The translations under genes and the position numbers were made by a program. The notes under the pieces were generated by a model. The model saw only the letters and a list, made by a program, of their open reading frames with translations, had not been told where the DNA came from and did no database searches. DNA of 54,132 nucleotides, from assembly GCF_900113045.1 (NCBI RefSeq), contig NZ_FONY01000037.1:1-54132 (forward strand), written 5' to 3'. The stretch is from Thermoflexibacter ruber. Lineage in GTDB: Bacteria > Bacteroidota > Bacteroidia > Cytophagales > Thermoflexibacteraceae. Shown one piece after another: positions 1-8,255 of this stretch; position 1 is the first letter of the stretch, and each line of letters begins with the position of its first letter.

Positions 1-1
1 A

Positions 2-337
2 GATAAGGGTTATATTACTGCACTAAAAGAAGAATTTGCAGAAAGAAACTTGCACTTAATCACTAAGTTAAGAGCTAATATGAAGAAAAATCAAGTATTA
101 ACAGAACCACAAGCCTATTATTTAAGGCATAGAGGATTGATAGAAACTGCTTTCGATGTACTTAAAAATCAACTAAATATAGAACATTCAAGGCACAGAA
201 GCCCTAAAAATTTTCTTATTAATTTGCTGGCAGGCTTAATTGCTTATACATTTTTGGAAAAAACACCAAACATAAAAGCATATCCACAAAAATTAGAGGA
301 CAAACAAATTGTATTTATTCAAGAAAATGTAAAATAA
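2..337 (+). mobile_element. IS982-family transposase, 3' end only (cut by window edge)
   Basis: The frame is open from base 2 to the TAA at 335-337, so the gene starts outside the window. The visible part opens with DKGYI and runs through LITKLRANMK, then IEHSRHRSPKNF and NLLAGLIAYTF. These are the C-terminal blocks of IS982-type DDE transposases: the GDKGY block, and the final helix after the catalytic glutamate in RGLIETAFDVLKN. A TTG at 50 is sometimes taken as a start but lies inside the domain. The right end of the element should fall within about 30-40 bases after the stop (340-372 contains AATTCACGTTAAATT and ends near CGGTGGT). I cannot fix the terminal inverted repeat without the left end. 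Family call is firm; completeness of the copy is unknown. Confidence 0.85.
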
Positions 338-405
338 TTCACGTTAAATTAAGCAATATGAAAATCGGTGGTAAATAATCAACTGTAAATACCAATCTAA
401 GCAAA

Positions 406-1266
406 ATGACAACACAACTAATCAGCAAAGAAGAAATTATACAAGGCATCGGTCTGAAAAAATATCATTTGGCATGGATGGCAGACTTTATTATGCAAGC
501 ATTGGGTTTGCATCAAATCAATCAATTTTATGCCGCCCTACCTTCGCAGACTGATGGACTATCATTTTTAGCGACAGCTATGAAAAATCTGAAAGTGAAC
601 TTTCCTGTGCCAGAAAACGATTGGGCAAATATTCCAAGAGAAGGTGCGTTTATTAGTGTATCTAATCACCCTTTTGGAATGTTAGACGGGATTCTATTAA
701 TCATGATTTTGGGGAAAATACGCCCTGATGCCAAAGTGATGGCAAATTTTCTTTTGCAAAGGATAGAACCTATCAAGCATTTTTTTATCTCTGTCGACCC
801 TTTTGAAACAGCCAATCAAACCACCAGAAGTTTGGCAGGGACAAAACTTACTTTGCAACACCTTAAAGATGGACACCCTGTGGGGATTTTTCCCGCAGGT
901 GAAGTTTCATCGTATCAAAAAAAGAAAGATTTATTAGAGAATATTCCCTTTAAAATCCAAGACCGTACTTGGCAACTTCCTGTCATGAAAATCATTAGAA
1001 AAGCCCAAGTGCCCGTATTGCCCGTGTACTTTCATGGGCAAAACAGCCCGCTTTTCCACTTTTTGGGAAGGATACATCCACTTCTACGCACTACTCGCCT
1101 CATCAATGAGTTTCTCAATAAACGCAATAAGACTATCCCTATCCGCATAGGTAGTCCTATTTCAGTAGAAAATCAAAATGAGTTTGAGAAGTTAGAAGAC
1201 TTAGCTGCCTTCTTGAAAAAAGAAACTTACAGTTTATCAAAAACAATTAAAAATATGGTTGCATAA
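406..1266 (+). CDS. Lysophospholipid/1-acylglycerol-phosphate-type acyltransferase
   Basis: A 286-residue PlsC-superfamily O-acyltransferase, expected at the inner face of the cytoplasmic membrane, moving an acyl chain onto a lyso-lipid. The catalytic block is SNHPFGMLDG (His88, Asp94). It has one residue more between His and Asp than the usual HX4D, a spacing I associate with hemolysin-like/OlsA/GlsA acyltransferases of Bacteroidota. The second block is FPAGEVSS (162-169), the counterpart of FPEGTRS. From the family alone it could acylate lysophosphatidate or complete an amino-acid lipid (ornithine or glycine lipid). No partner N-acyltransferase gene is in the window, so the substrate is open. 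It stands alone between the IS remnant and a lipoprotein gene. Confidence 0.8.
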   Translation: MTTQLISKEEIIQGIGLKKYHLAWMADFIMQALGLHQINQFYAALPSQTDGLSFLATAMKNLKVNFPVPENDWANIPREGAFISVSNHPFGMLDGILLIMILGKIRPDAKVMANFLLQRIEPIKHFFISVDPFETANQTTRSLAGTKLTLQHLKDGHPVGIFPAGEVSSYQKKKDLLENIPFKIQDRTWQLPVMKIIRKAQVPVLPVYFHGQNSPLFHFLGRIHPLLRTTRLINEFLNKRNKTIPIRIGSPISVENQNEFEKLEDLAAFLKKETYSLSKTIKNMVA

Positions 1267-1293
1267 AAGTTAAAGACCAATTCTTAGCACTAA

Positions 1294-1325
1294 TTTGTAA
1301 AATAGATTCTAATTTATGATATTTG
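1294..1325 (+). promoter_or_regulatory. Candidate Bacteroidota-type promoter
   Basis: TTTG at 1294-1297 and GATATTTG at 1318-1325 are separated by 20 bases. This resembles the TTTG (-33) / TAnnTTTG (-7) pattern with one mismatch in the -7 box. It sits 37 bases before the ATG at 1363. Read by eye only. Confidence 0.4.
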
Positions 1326-1362
1326 CTTAGCGATATTTTGCTTAACCTCACTTATGCCCTTG

Positions 1363-1884
1363 ATGGTAAAAACATATATATTTGTCTTGTTGGCAACGCT
1401 TATAACGGTAGTATCTTGTACGCCTGCCGAGGATATTTTCCCCAAAGAAATTAAAGCTAAAATTGTAGGTAAATGGACATTAGAAAGAATCTTAGTGTTA
1501 CAAGAAAACCGTATGCAGAACAAATGGGACACTATTACCAACCTGCCCAATAGAAATGAAGCAGTTGTACCAGCTACCTTTTCTTTTTTCGAGGATTTTA
1601 GTTACAGGGTCATAGACCCTTCTTTAGACCTAAGTCAAGGGCGTGGTTTATTTTTAAGCAGATTTGATTTTGTAACGGGCTGGGGACCAAGTTTCCCTTA
1701 CGGAGGTGTATGGGAGTTTGATGCGAACTACACCGTCATTTATATTTCCAGAGGCGTATATGAGGCATTAGGGCTTCCTGCGGAGCGTTGGCGAATCGAG
1801 GAGTTAGGCACAAATCGTCTTATTCTTTACAAAGAAACCTCTTTCCCTGCCAATCAGAGAGTTTGGTTTACCCTAAGAAAGTAA
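1363..1884 (+). CDS. Lipoprotein, lipocalin-like small outer-layer protein
   Basis: The protein begins MVKTYIFVLLATLITVVSC, a lipoprotein signal with lipobox VVSC. I therefore start at ATG 1363 rather than ATG 1354, three codons upstream. The mature part starts with a KIVGKWTLERI segment and then alternates short hydrophobic strands ending in a basic tail. This is the layout of lipocalin-like lipoproteins common in Bacteroidota, but no family signature is strong enough to name. About 170 residues. It is followed after 32 bases by a receiver-domain gene on the same strand, so co-transcription is possible. Function unknown. Confidence 0.7.
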   Translation: MVKTYIFVLLATLITVVSCTPAEDIFPKEIKAKIVGKWTLERILVLQENRMQNKWDTITNLPNRNEAVVPATFSFFEDFSYRVIDPSLDLSQGRGLFLSRFDFVTGWGPSFPYGGVWEFDANYTVIYISRGVYEALGLPAERWRIEELGTNRLILYKETSFPANQRVWFTLRK

Positions 1885-1916
1885 TAGAAATATCCAACAA
1901 AAAATTCTTATGTTTT

Positions 1917-2309
1917 ATGAAAGTATATGAACTCGCCATCATCATTGACGATGATATTACTAACAATATCATCTGTGAGAGTATGATGCTTAACACGCAG
2001 TTAGCTAAAAAAGTAAAAAGCTTTATATCTTTAAAAGAGGGATACGAGTTTTTGGTAAATTGTACAGAGCAAAAAGAATCCCCAGATTTGATACTATTAG
2101 ATTTGCGATTTCCAGAGGAGAAATCAGGTTGGGATTTTTTGAATAAAATTGGGGACGTTATGAAAAAATTTGCTAAACTTCCAGACTTATATATACTTAC
2201 CTCCTCTATTGCAGGCAGAGATATAGAGCGTGCCAAGAACGAACCTCTCGTTAAAGGTTTTATTAGTAAACCGCTCAATACAGAAAAAATAAAGACAATT
2301 TTTAGTTAA
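1917..2309 (+). CDS. Stand-alone response-regulator receiver domain
   Basis: A 130-residue CheY-like protein with no output domain. The acidic pair sits in IIIDDD (residues 8-13), the phospho-acceptor is Asp62 in LILLDLRFP, the switch Thr is in ILTSS (about 95), and the conserved Lys is Lys118 in SKPL. A longer reading of the frame from 1788 would add 43 residues overlapping the upstream lipoprotein; they have no receiver character, so ATG 1917 is the likely start. The next gene, 27 bases on, is a SpoIIE-type phosphatase. The receiver probably relays a histidine-kinase signal to it or to a shared partner. No kinase is next door. Confidence 0.85.
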   Translation: MKVYELAIIIDDDITNNIICESMMLNTQLAKKVKSFISLKEGYEFLVNCTEQKESPDLILLDLRFPEEKSGWDFLNKIGDVMKKFAKLPDLYILTSSIAGRDIERAKNEPLVKGFISKPLNTEKIKTIFS

Positions 2310-2336
2310 ATCCAATAAGCCGCCCTACTTACTGAT

Positions 2337-3680
2337 ATGGATACACATATTCAAATCGCAGCAGAAAACTTAGTTATGGCTTATCTGAAGCATGACACCT
2401 CCCAAGAGAACACTGATTTTCACTCTTGGAGCGAAACATTCATGCACTTTTTTAACCAATATTTTGGCAATGCTTATTTTTACTTATTCTCTGTTAATTC
2501 AAAAAAAGAGCATTTGACGGTAGAATATACTAATCAGCCTCACTGTGAGTTTAAAACAATTTCTTATAAAAATGACGACATTTTATCCTATTTGTCAAAA
2601 GATACTCCCTCCTTTTTTGCGCTGCCTTCTACAAGTAATTTACTGAATACTTGTACCGCCAATCTTAATTCTTTGCGAGCAGGAATATTTTTCCCTTTGT
2701 ATGAAAAAAATAGTTTAGTCGGGGTCTTGTGTATATTCTCAGATATTTTATTTGCTGATAATCAAATTAAAATCTTGTATCCACTCATTAATCACAGTTT
2801 TCTTAGAACTTATCAATTACATCAACTAAAAAAGGAAATCAGCAAACTGGAATCTATGAATAGGGCTTTGGAGGCGTCCCAAGAGGCAATGCACGAAAAT
2901 GCGATTAATTTTATCAAAATTCATAAAAAACTTACAGATAGCTTAGCGTATGCCAAAAGAATACAACATGCTATTCTTCCTTCTACCCAACTTTTAGACA
3001 ATATCTTTAATGAACACTTTATTATCTACCTACCCAAAGATATAGTTTCAGGAGATTTTTATTGGTGCAGTCAGGTCGATTATACCTTTTTGGCAGTAGT
3101 GGACTGCACGGGGCATGGCGTACCGGGTGCCTTTATGTCCATGATAGGGCATACTTTGCTAAACGAAATTATCAATACTAAACGACAAACCGACCCTGCT
3201 ACCATTTTAAAACTCTTGCACAAAGGAATCAAAGAAGTACTCAAGCAGGAAGAATCCAACAACAAAGACGGTATGGACATCAGCCTTTGCCGCTTAGAGC
3301 GCAATGCCAATTTCCAACTTAAACTTACCTTTGCAGGTGCAAAAAGTACTCTATTTATCTATCAAAATGGCACTTTGACAAAAATAAATGGAAATCGCAA
3401 AAACATAGGAGGCATACACTATAAAGAGCAGATGGACTTTGATAACCAAGAATTTGACTTGCAAGATGGAGCTATCTTGTACCTAATGACTGACGGATTT
3501 GTAGATACTGCTAACCAAGAGCGAGCAAGAATAGGTATGGAGAAGTTTCAAAATCTTCTCAAGGAATTTGCAAATTTACCGCTTACCCTACAAAAAGAAA
3601 AACTATTACAATATTTATCAGATTATCAAGGGCAGGAGCCTCAAAGAGATGATATTACTATATTAGCAGTCAGGGTATAA
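2337..3680 (+). CDS. GAF-like domain plus SpoIIE/PP2C-type serine phosphatase
   Basis: 447 residues, with no signal peptide or membrane segment. Residues 1-160 look like a GAF sensor fold, 160-200 form a coiled coil, and 203-216 carry the SLAYAKRIQHAILP linker typical of Bacteroidota SpoIIE proteins. The rest is the PPM phosphatase domain. Metal-binding acids include Asp240 (SGDFYW) and Asp256 (VVDCTGHG), with a late DDIT block near residue 440. Proteins of this kind dephosphorylate STAS-type anti-anti-sigma factors or similar partners. None is in the window, so the target is unknown. The stand-alone receiver immediately upstream suggests a two-gene signalling unit. A paralogue with TPRs lies at 11908. 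Confidence 0.9.
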   Translation: MDTHIQIAAENLVMAYLKHDTSQENTDFHSWSETFMHFFNQYFGNAYFYLFSVNSKKEHLTVEYTNQPHCEFKTISYKNDDILSYLSKDTPSFFALPSTSNLLNTCTANLNSLRAGIFFPLYEKNSLVGVLCIFSDILFADNQIKILYPLINHSFLRTYQLHQLKKEISKLESMNRALEASQEAMHENAINFIKIHKKLTDSLAYAKRIQHAILPSTQLLDNIFNEHFIIYLPKDIVSGDFYWCSQVDYTFLAVVDCTGHGVPGAFMSMIGHTLLNEIINTKRQTDPATILKLLHKGIKEVLKQEESNNKDGMDISLCRLERNANFQLKLTFAGAKSTLFIYQNGTLTKINGNRKNIGGIHYKEQMDFDNQEFDLQDGAILYLMTDGFVDTANQERARIGMEKFQNLLKEFANLPLTLQKEKLLQYLSDYQGQEPQRDDITILAVRV

Positions 3681-3701
3681 TAAGGTACATTGCTAATCAA
3701 G

Positions 3702-3920
3702 CTAAAAATCTTTCACAAAATCGTTTTGGCGACGGAGATATTTGCGAATATTAAGCCAAAAAGCTAATACCAAGTAAACAAGGATAGGCGAGCCAAAAGT
3801 AAGAAAAGAAGTATAAATGAAGTACATACGAATAACGCCACTGGAAATGCCCAGCCTTTCGCCTAATTTAGAACACACACCGAATGCTCTCTCTTCCAAG
3901 AAATTATGCAAAAACTTCAT
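3702..3920 (-). CDS. PspC-domain small membrane protein
   Basis: A 72-residue protein matching the PspC fold: FGVCSKLGERLGISSGVIRMYFIY is followed by a membrane helix around residues 34-56 (FLTFGSPILVYLVLAFWL) and a basic tail NIRKYLRR. PspC proteins are linked to membrane-stress responses; the short single-domain form is common in Bacteroidota. Its stop is only 22 bases from the stop of the converging phosphatase gene, and I see no strong hairpin between them. Upstream on its strand is about 150 bases of AT-rich spacer. Confidence 0.85.
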   Translation of the reverse strand: MKFLHNFLEERAFGVCSKLGERLGISSGVIRMYFIYTSFLTFGSPILVYLVLAFWLNIRKYLRRQNDFVKDF

Positions 3921-4070
3921 CTATAATAAAATATTGATTTTCCAAAAAGTCTAAAAGAATAAAAAATTTGCCGCAAAGACTATGTTCTGCAAATATAACA
4001 ATTTATTGAGATTTATTGTTTACCTTATTATTAACTTTTTATCAATCTATTTTTAAAGGCTTTACTTTGC

Positions 4071-4442
4071 TTATCTAAGTGCCTTCTTATCTACATACTC
4101 GCAGATTTCTCCGATAGTAGTAAACTTATTGGCTTCATTGTCTGGAATTTCTATTTCAAATTCAGCTTCTACGTGCATTACCAATTCCATGTAGCTAATG
4201 TCTTCTATGCCTTTTTTTACTCCAATATCTACTAATTTAGTTTCAGGTTTAATACTGTCCAATTCAATATCAAGTACTTCGCTGGCAATTTTTTTTACCT
4301 CAGGAAAAGAAGCATGATGGTCATACTTGACTTTGGCACTACGTTCATTTTGAGAAATAGAAATACGCTCACTCTTATTAGGTCTATCACAACCCAACAG
4401 TAATAAAAAAATAGGCAAGAGATGATAAACAAAAGTTTTCAT
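4071..4442 (-). CDS. Lipoprotein with acyl-carrier-protein-like domain lacking the carrier serine
   Basis: Starts at ATG 4442 with a lipoprotein signal, MKTFVYHLLPIFLLLLGC; a TTG five codons earlier would only lengthen the signal. After a charged linker, roughly the last 75 residues align with acyl carrier proteins: VKKIASEVLDIE, IKPETKLVD, ELVMHVEAEFEIEIPDNEA, then FTTIGEICEYV, close to the ELVMALEEEF...EIPDEEAEK...TT pattern of AcpP. At the position of the DSL motif the sequence reads EDI, so the phosphopantetheine-bearing Ser is Asp, and three residues are inserted before it. It should be exported and lipid-anchored, where no holo-ACP chemistry is expected. Function unknown; a binding or scaffold role is a guess. 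Confidence 0.8.
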   Translation of the reverse strand: MKTFVYHLLPIFLLLLGCDRPNKSERISISQNERSAKVKYDHHASFPEVKKIASEVLDIELDSIKPETKLVDIGVKKGIEDISYMELVMHVEAEFEIEIPDNEANKFTTIGEICEYVDKKALR

Positions 4443-4494
4443 GGTAAAAAAACTCAACAGTGAAATGAATTAAATTCGTTAAGCTATATAACGA

Positions 4495-4591
4495 AAAGGA
4501 GGTAAGTTTTGGTATAAAATGTAAGATATGTATGTAAGGAAGTCTAAACAATACTAATAAGTATCATTTAGACTTTAAGTAAAGGAGGTAA
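4495..4591. repeat. Direct 11-mer repeats flanking a 36-nt hairpin
   Basis: AAAGGAGGTAA occurs at 4495-4505 and again at 4581-4591. Between them, 4540-4575 forms a hairpin: AAGTCTAAA pairs with TTTAGACTT, then a CA/CA internal loop, then ATACT pairs with AGTAT around AATA. The 11-mer resembles a strong Shine-Dalgarno sequence but no convincing gene follows either copy. The rest of 4443-4700 is AT-rich spacer between divergent genes. Confidence 0.6.
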
Positions 4592-4700
4592 ATTGATACA
4601 GTCTTTTCTTTTATTAATTGCAAATATACAATTTTGTTTTGATAAAAAGCAAACATAGTCTTGATTTTAAAGATTTTATTCTTAATTTTCGTTGTTAAAA

Positions 4701-6026
4701 ATGTACAATTTTTCTCAAACTTATATTCCCATGTGGTCGCACCTCAAAGGTTCAGACAGATTCAAAGAAGAAATAGACTGGTGGCAAAAGCAGGGCTGGA
4801 TTTCCCCAGAGCAAGCTAACCTATTCATAGACAGTTACGAACTCAATCAAGCACCACCTTGGTACAAGCAATCTGGGGTATGGATTAAGGCGGTGAGTAT
4901 CCTAATTGTAGTGATGGGCATTTTTTTGCTTATCTCAGCAAATTGGCAAAATTTGCCAATGCCCATGCAAGTATTAGCGGGTCTGCTTCCTTTGGGAATA
5001 GCTTATGGTTTAGCTATTTGGCATTATCAAAAAAATAATATCAATGGGGCGCATCTATCCATGATATTTGCCTCGCTTATGCTTGGCGCGAACATAGCTT
5101 TGCAAGCACAGATTTTTCACATTTCTGCGTACTTTCCTGATGGCATACTTTGGTGGATTATAGGTACTATGCCCGTGATTTTCTTTTTCCGAAGTACTTT
5201 TTTAGCCATAGTTTTCCAAGCACTTTTTTTGATGTGGCTGTTTTTCCAAAATGAGTATTTTCAGTTTTCTCTTTGGAGTCCTATCTTACTCATCGCTTTT
5301 GCTTATTTTGTCTATCGCCATCCTCACTGGTTGGATTTACTGTTTATGTTGGGCAGCTTTTATATGTTCTTAGTAAACTTAATCATTGCCGTAGAGGAGA
5401 AACGATTAGAACGCATTTATGATTTTGAATTGATGCCTTTGTTTTTTGGTGCGTATATTTTGCTTTTTCTCACTATTTTCAACTTTGTGAAGCAAGATTA
5501 CTCAGGTAGATTTGCAGGTAGCCTCCAAACCGCTTTGCTCACGGTTTTGGTGTTTTTCTTCTATATTTTCACCTTCAAAGATGCCACAGAAGCCATCGTA
5601 AGAGAAATTGCTACCAAAGGCGTTCCTGCAAGTTTCTATGCCATGATTATCATTGCCGTAGTGCTATACTGGCAACAACCCAAACAAGCTAAAATGAATG
5701 TTGCCTTTGGTATTATTGCTTTAGTATTTATTCCCGCGCTGTTACTTTCGCTTGTCAAAGTGAGTGATACACAAGTTTATACTGACATTCTCTTCATGCT
5801 GATGAATGTGTTATTCTTTGCTTATTGTGTATGGAAAATTTACTACGGCATTAAGCAAAAGGAAAAAGGCGACTTTATGCGCGGAATTTTCTACTTACTT
5901 GTTTGGCTAATAGGTCGTTATATCATCTTGTTTGAGGACTATTTGACTACTTCTATTATTTTTATTTTGGCAGGCGTGGGTTTGTATTACTTGAATAATT
6001 ATTGGAACAAACGCATTGCTCACTAA
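4701..6026 (+). CDS. DUF2157 polytopic membrane protein
   Basis: About 441 residues. The start is set at ATG 4701; a TTG three codons upstream is possible but less likely. The N-terminal cytoplasmic part (DWWQKQGWISPEQANLF) is the DUF2157 signature. About twelve hydrophobic helices follow, from the first (SILIVVMGIFLLISANW) to the last near the C terminus (SIIFILAGVGLYYL). The family has no known activity; it looks like an inner-membrane protein. The next gene, an OmpR-type regulator, starts 10 bases after this stop, so the two are probably co-transcribed. That could mean the regulator controls or senses a membrane process, which is inference. Confidence 0.85.
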   Translation: MYNFSQTYIPMWSHLKGSDRFKEEIDWWQKQGWISPEQANLFIDSYELNQAPPWYKQSGVWIKAVSILIVVMGIFLLISANWQNLPMPMQVLAGLLPLGIAYGLAIWHYQKNNINGAHLSMIFASLMLGANIALQAQIFHISAYFPDGILWWIIGTMPVIFFFRSTFLAIVFQALFLMWLFFQNEYFQFSLWSPILLIAFAYFVYRHPHWLDLLFMLGSFYMFLVNLIIAVEEKRLERIYDFELMPLFFGAYILLFLTIFNFVKQDYSGRFAGSLQTALLTVLVFFFYIFTFKDATEAIVREIATKGVPASFYAMIIIAVVLYWQQPKQAKMNVAFGIIALVFIPALLLSLVKVSDTQVYTDILFMLMNVLFFAYCVWKIYYGIKQKEKGDFMRGIFYLLVWLIGRYIILFEDYLTTSIIFILAGVGLYYLNNYWNKRIAH

Positions 6027-6036
6027 GGAAATATTT

Positions 6037-6735
6037 ATGGAAAAAAAACAGCAAATCCTTCTTGCAGAAGACGATGCTAACTTTGGTATGATGCTCAAGT
6101 TTTTCTTGGAAAGCGGCGGTTTCCAAGTTACGCTTTGCGAGAACGGTAATTTAGCTGTCAATGCCTTTAAGGACAATCACTTTGATTTGTGTATTTTAGA
6201 CATAATGATGCCCTATTTAGATGGCTTTACCGTAGCCGAACACATTGTCAAGAGCCAGAGAAATATACCTTTTGTTTTTCTTACTGCCAAAGCTCTCAAA
6301 GATGACCAAATCAGAGGTTACAAAATAGGAGCATCTGACTACCTCATCAAACCTTTTGACCCAGAGATTTTATTGCTCAAGGTACAAGTCTTACTCAAAA
6401 ATGCAGGAAGTTTTCCTAAGGCAAATGCGGTATTCCAAATAGGTAACTTTGAGTTTGACTATGAGAAGCGACTACTTACTCTTGATAAGAAGATAACAAA
6501 ACTTAGCCCGAAGGAAGCAGACTTGCTCAAACTGCTCTGTGAGAAACAAGAAGAAATACTGACTCACGAAGAGGCGTTGATAAAAATATGGAACAATGAT
6601 GACTACTTTACCAAACAAAGCATGAATGTTTTTATCACTAAACTGAGAAAATACTTATCTCAAGACGCTAATTATCAAATAGAAATAGAAAATTTGCATA
6701 GTAAAGGTTTTATCCTGAAAGTGAAGCAAGTCTGA
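6037..6735 (+). CDS. OmpR/PhoB-family response regulator
   Basis: About 232 residues from ATG 6037, which gives the usual MEKKQQILLAEDD opening. A TTG at 6016 would overlap the upstream gene. The receiver domain has the acidic cluster EDD (11-13), phospho-acceptor Asp55 in CILDIMMP, Thr83 in FLTAK and Lys105 in IKPF. Residues from about 135 on form a winged-helix DNA-binding domain (LSPKEADLLKLLCEK...MNVFITKLRKYL). It should act as a phosphorylation-controlled transcription factor in the cytoplasm. No histidine kinase is adjacent; its closest partner by position is the DUF2157 membrane protein, 10 bases upstream. Confidence 0.92.
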   Translation: MEKKQQILLAEDDANFGMMLKFFLESGGFQVTLCENGNLAVNAFKDNHFDLCILDIMMPYLDGFTVAEHIVKSQRNIPFVFLTAKALKDDQIRGYKIGASDYLIKPFDPEILLLKVQVLLKNAGSFPKANAVFQIGNFEFDYEKRLLTLDKKITKLSPKEADLLKLLCEKQEEILTHEEALIKIWNNDDYFTKQSMNVFITKLRKYLSQDANYQIEIENLHSKGFILKVKQV

Positions 6736-6810
6736 GAGAAAGTTTTTTACAAACTCAATATATAACTTTTTTATATAGACTTTCATTTTTTTTCGTTGTA
6801 GATAATCACA

Positions 6811-6818
6811 TAATTTTG
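6811..6818 (+). promoter_or_regulatory. Candidate -7 box upstream of the HMG-CoA reductase gene
   Basis: TAATTTTG matches the TAnnTTTG -7 consensus and lies 78 bases before the ATG at 6897. I see no well-spaced -33 TTG, so this is only a candidate. Confidence 0.3.
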
Positions 6819-6896
6819 AAGGTCTATTCAAACAATTACAAGACTTTTTTAGTATATACAAAGTACATCTAAACTCATTTTTTAATATCAAATCAC

Positions 6897-8222
6897 ATGG
6901 AAATCATTTCTGGCTTCTCCAAACTCTCCAAAAGTCAAAAATTAGCATGGCTTGCCGAGCAGGTAGCTGATAACAAAGAAGAATTTATTGCTGAATTTGA
7001 AAGCTATCTACATAGAGATACGCAGGTACAAAAACTCTACGATGAGTTTAGCGAAAATACCTTGACTAATTTTTACATGCCTTACGGCTTAGTCCCTAAT
7101 GTAATGATTAACGGGAAATTATATGCTGTACCAATGGTTATAGAAGAAAGTTCTGTAGTGGCAGCCGCAGCAGGTAGTGCAAAGTTTTGGTTAGAAAGAG
7201 GAGGATTCAAGGCTAAAGTCATAGATACCAAAAAAATCGGGCAAGTACATTTCTTATGGGAAGGAGATTTTAAAAAGTTAGACGTACTCTTTGACGAATT
7301 GAGGGAAGTGATGCTTGACAATACAGCACTGATTACTTCTAATATGAGAGCCAGAGGTGGTGGCATTATTGACATAGACTTAGTGAATATGACGCATATA
7401 GAGCCTCATTATTACCAAATCAAAGCGACTTTTGAAACTTGTGAGTCTATGGGTGCAAACTTTATCAACACTTGTTTGGAAGAGTTTGCGCGTAGTTTGA
7501 AAGACTGGATGGCAAATAGTGAACATTTTGTAGGCAAGGAAAAAGAACCTTTGGTTATTATGTCTATCTTGTCCAATTATACTCCTGAGTGCTTGGTTAG
7601 GGCTTGGGTAGAATGTCCTGTAGCTGAGTTAGGATACTTTGACGATATGCCTCCAGAATTGTTTGCTTACAAGTTTAGCAAAGCCTTAATGATAGCCAAA
7701 AACGACCCACATCGCGCTACCACTCACAATAAAGGTATTTTTAACGGCATAGATGCGGTTACATTGGCAACAGGCAATGATTTTAGAGCGATAGAGGCAT
7801 GTGGACATACCTACGCATGTCGTAATGGCAAGTACCAGAGTCTAACAGATTGTAGTATAGAAGATGGAATGTTTAAGTTTTGGATAGAAGTCCCCATAGC
7901 AGTAGGGACAGTAGGCGGACTTACTTCTTTGCATCCTTTGGTGAAAAAATCTTTTGAAATTTTGGACAGCCCTAATGCCCAAGAACTCATGCAGATTATG
8001 GCAGTAATAGGTTTAGCACAAAACTTTGGTGCTGTGAAGTCATTAATTACCACAGGAATCCAAAAAGGACACATGAAAATGCACCTACTGAATATCCTTA
8101 AACACTTTGATGCAAGCGAAACTGAGGTGAAGTACGCTATTGAGCATTTTAAAACCAATGTAGTTTCCTTCCGCGCTGTCAGAGATGTATTAGATAGTAT
8201 CAGAGTAAAAGTCAAAGAATAA
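6897..8222 (+). CDS. mvaA: Hydroxymethylglutaryl-CoA reductase, class II
   Basis: 441 residues, with the layout of the class II ('degradative') HMG-CoA reductases. The catalytic set fits the Pseudomonas mevalonii enzyme with a consistent offset: Glu83/84 in VIEESSVVAAA, Lys279 in HNKGIF, Asp295 in TGNDF, and His392 in the C-terminal GHMKMH flap. It interconverts HMG-CoA and mevalonate with NAD(P)H. Despite the family name, in Bacteroidota it most likely works in the synthetic direction, feeding the mevalonate route to isoprenoids. No other mevalonate gene is in the window. It appears monocistronic, with its own upstream region and a long hairpin after its stop. Confidence 0.93.
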   Translation: MEIISGFSKLSKSQKLAWLAEQVADNKEEFIAEFESYLHRDTQVQKLYDEFSENTLTNFYMPYGLVPNVMINGKLYAVPMVIEESSVVAAAAGSAKFWLERGGFKAKVIDTKKIGQVHFLWEGDFKKLDVLFDELREVMLDNTALITSNMRARGGGIIDIDLVNMTHIEPHYYQIKATFETCESMGANFINTCLEEFARSLKDWMANSEHFVGKEKEPLVIMSILSNYTPECLVRAWVECPVAELGYFDDMPPELFAYKFSKALMIAKNDPHRATTHNKGIFNGIDAVTLATGNDFRAIEACGHTYACRNGKYQSLTDCSIEDGMFKFWIEVPIAVGTVGGLTSLHPLVKKSFEILDSPNAQELMQIMAVIGLAQNFGAVKSLITTGIQKGHMKMHLLNILKHFDASETEVKYAIEHFKTNVVSFRAVRDVLDSIRVKVKE

Positions 8223-8255
8223 GCTCTTTCCCCAAATATTCTTGCTTTCTGACGA

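Noticed and set aside
340-372. Exact right terminal inverted repeat of the IS982-type element
   Set aside because: The left end is outside the window, so neither the repeat nor the target duplication can be set.
1788-1916. Extended N terminus of the receiver gene
   Set aside because: Those codons overlap the lipoprotein gene and lack receiver features; ATG 1917 gives the standard domain start.
1868-2278. Long minus-strand reading frame opposite the receiver gene
   Set aside because: It lies antisense to a receiver domain with all key residues and shows no domain of its own.
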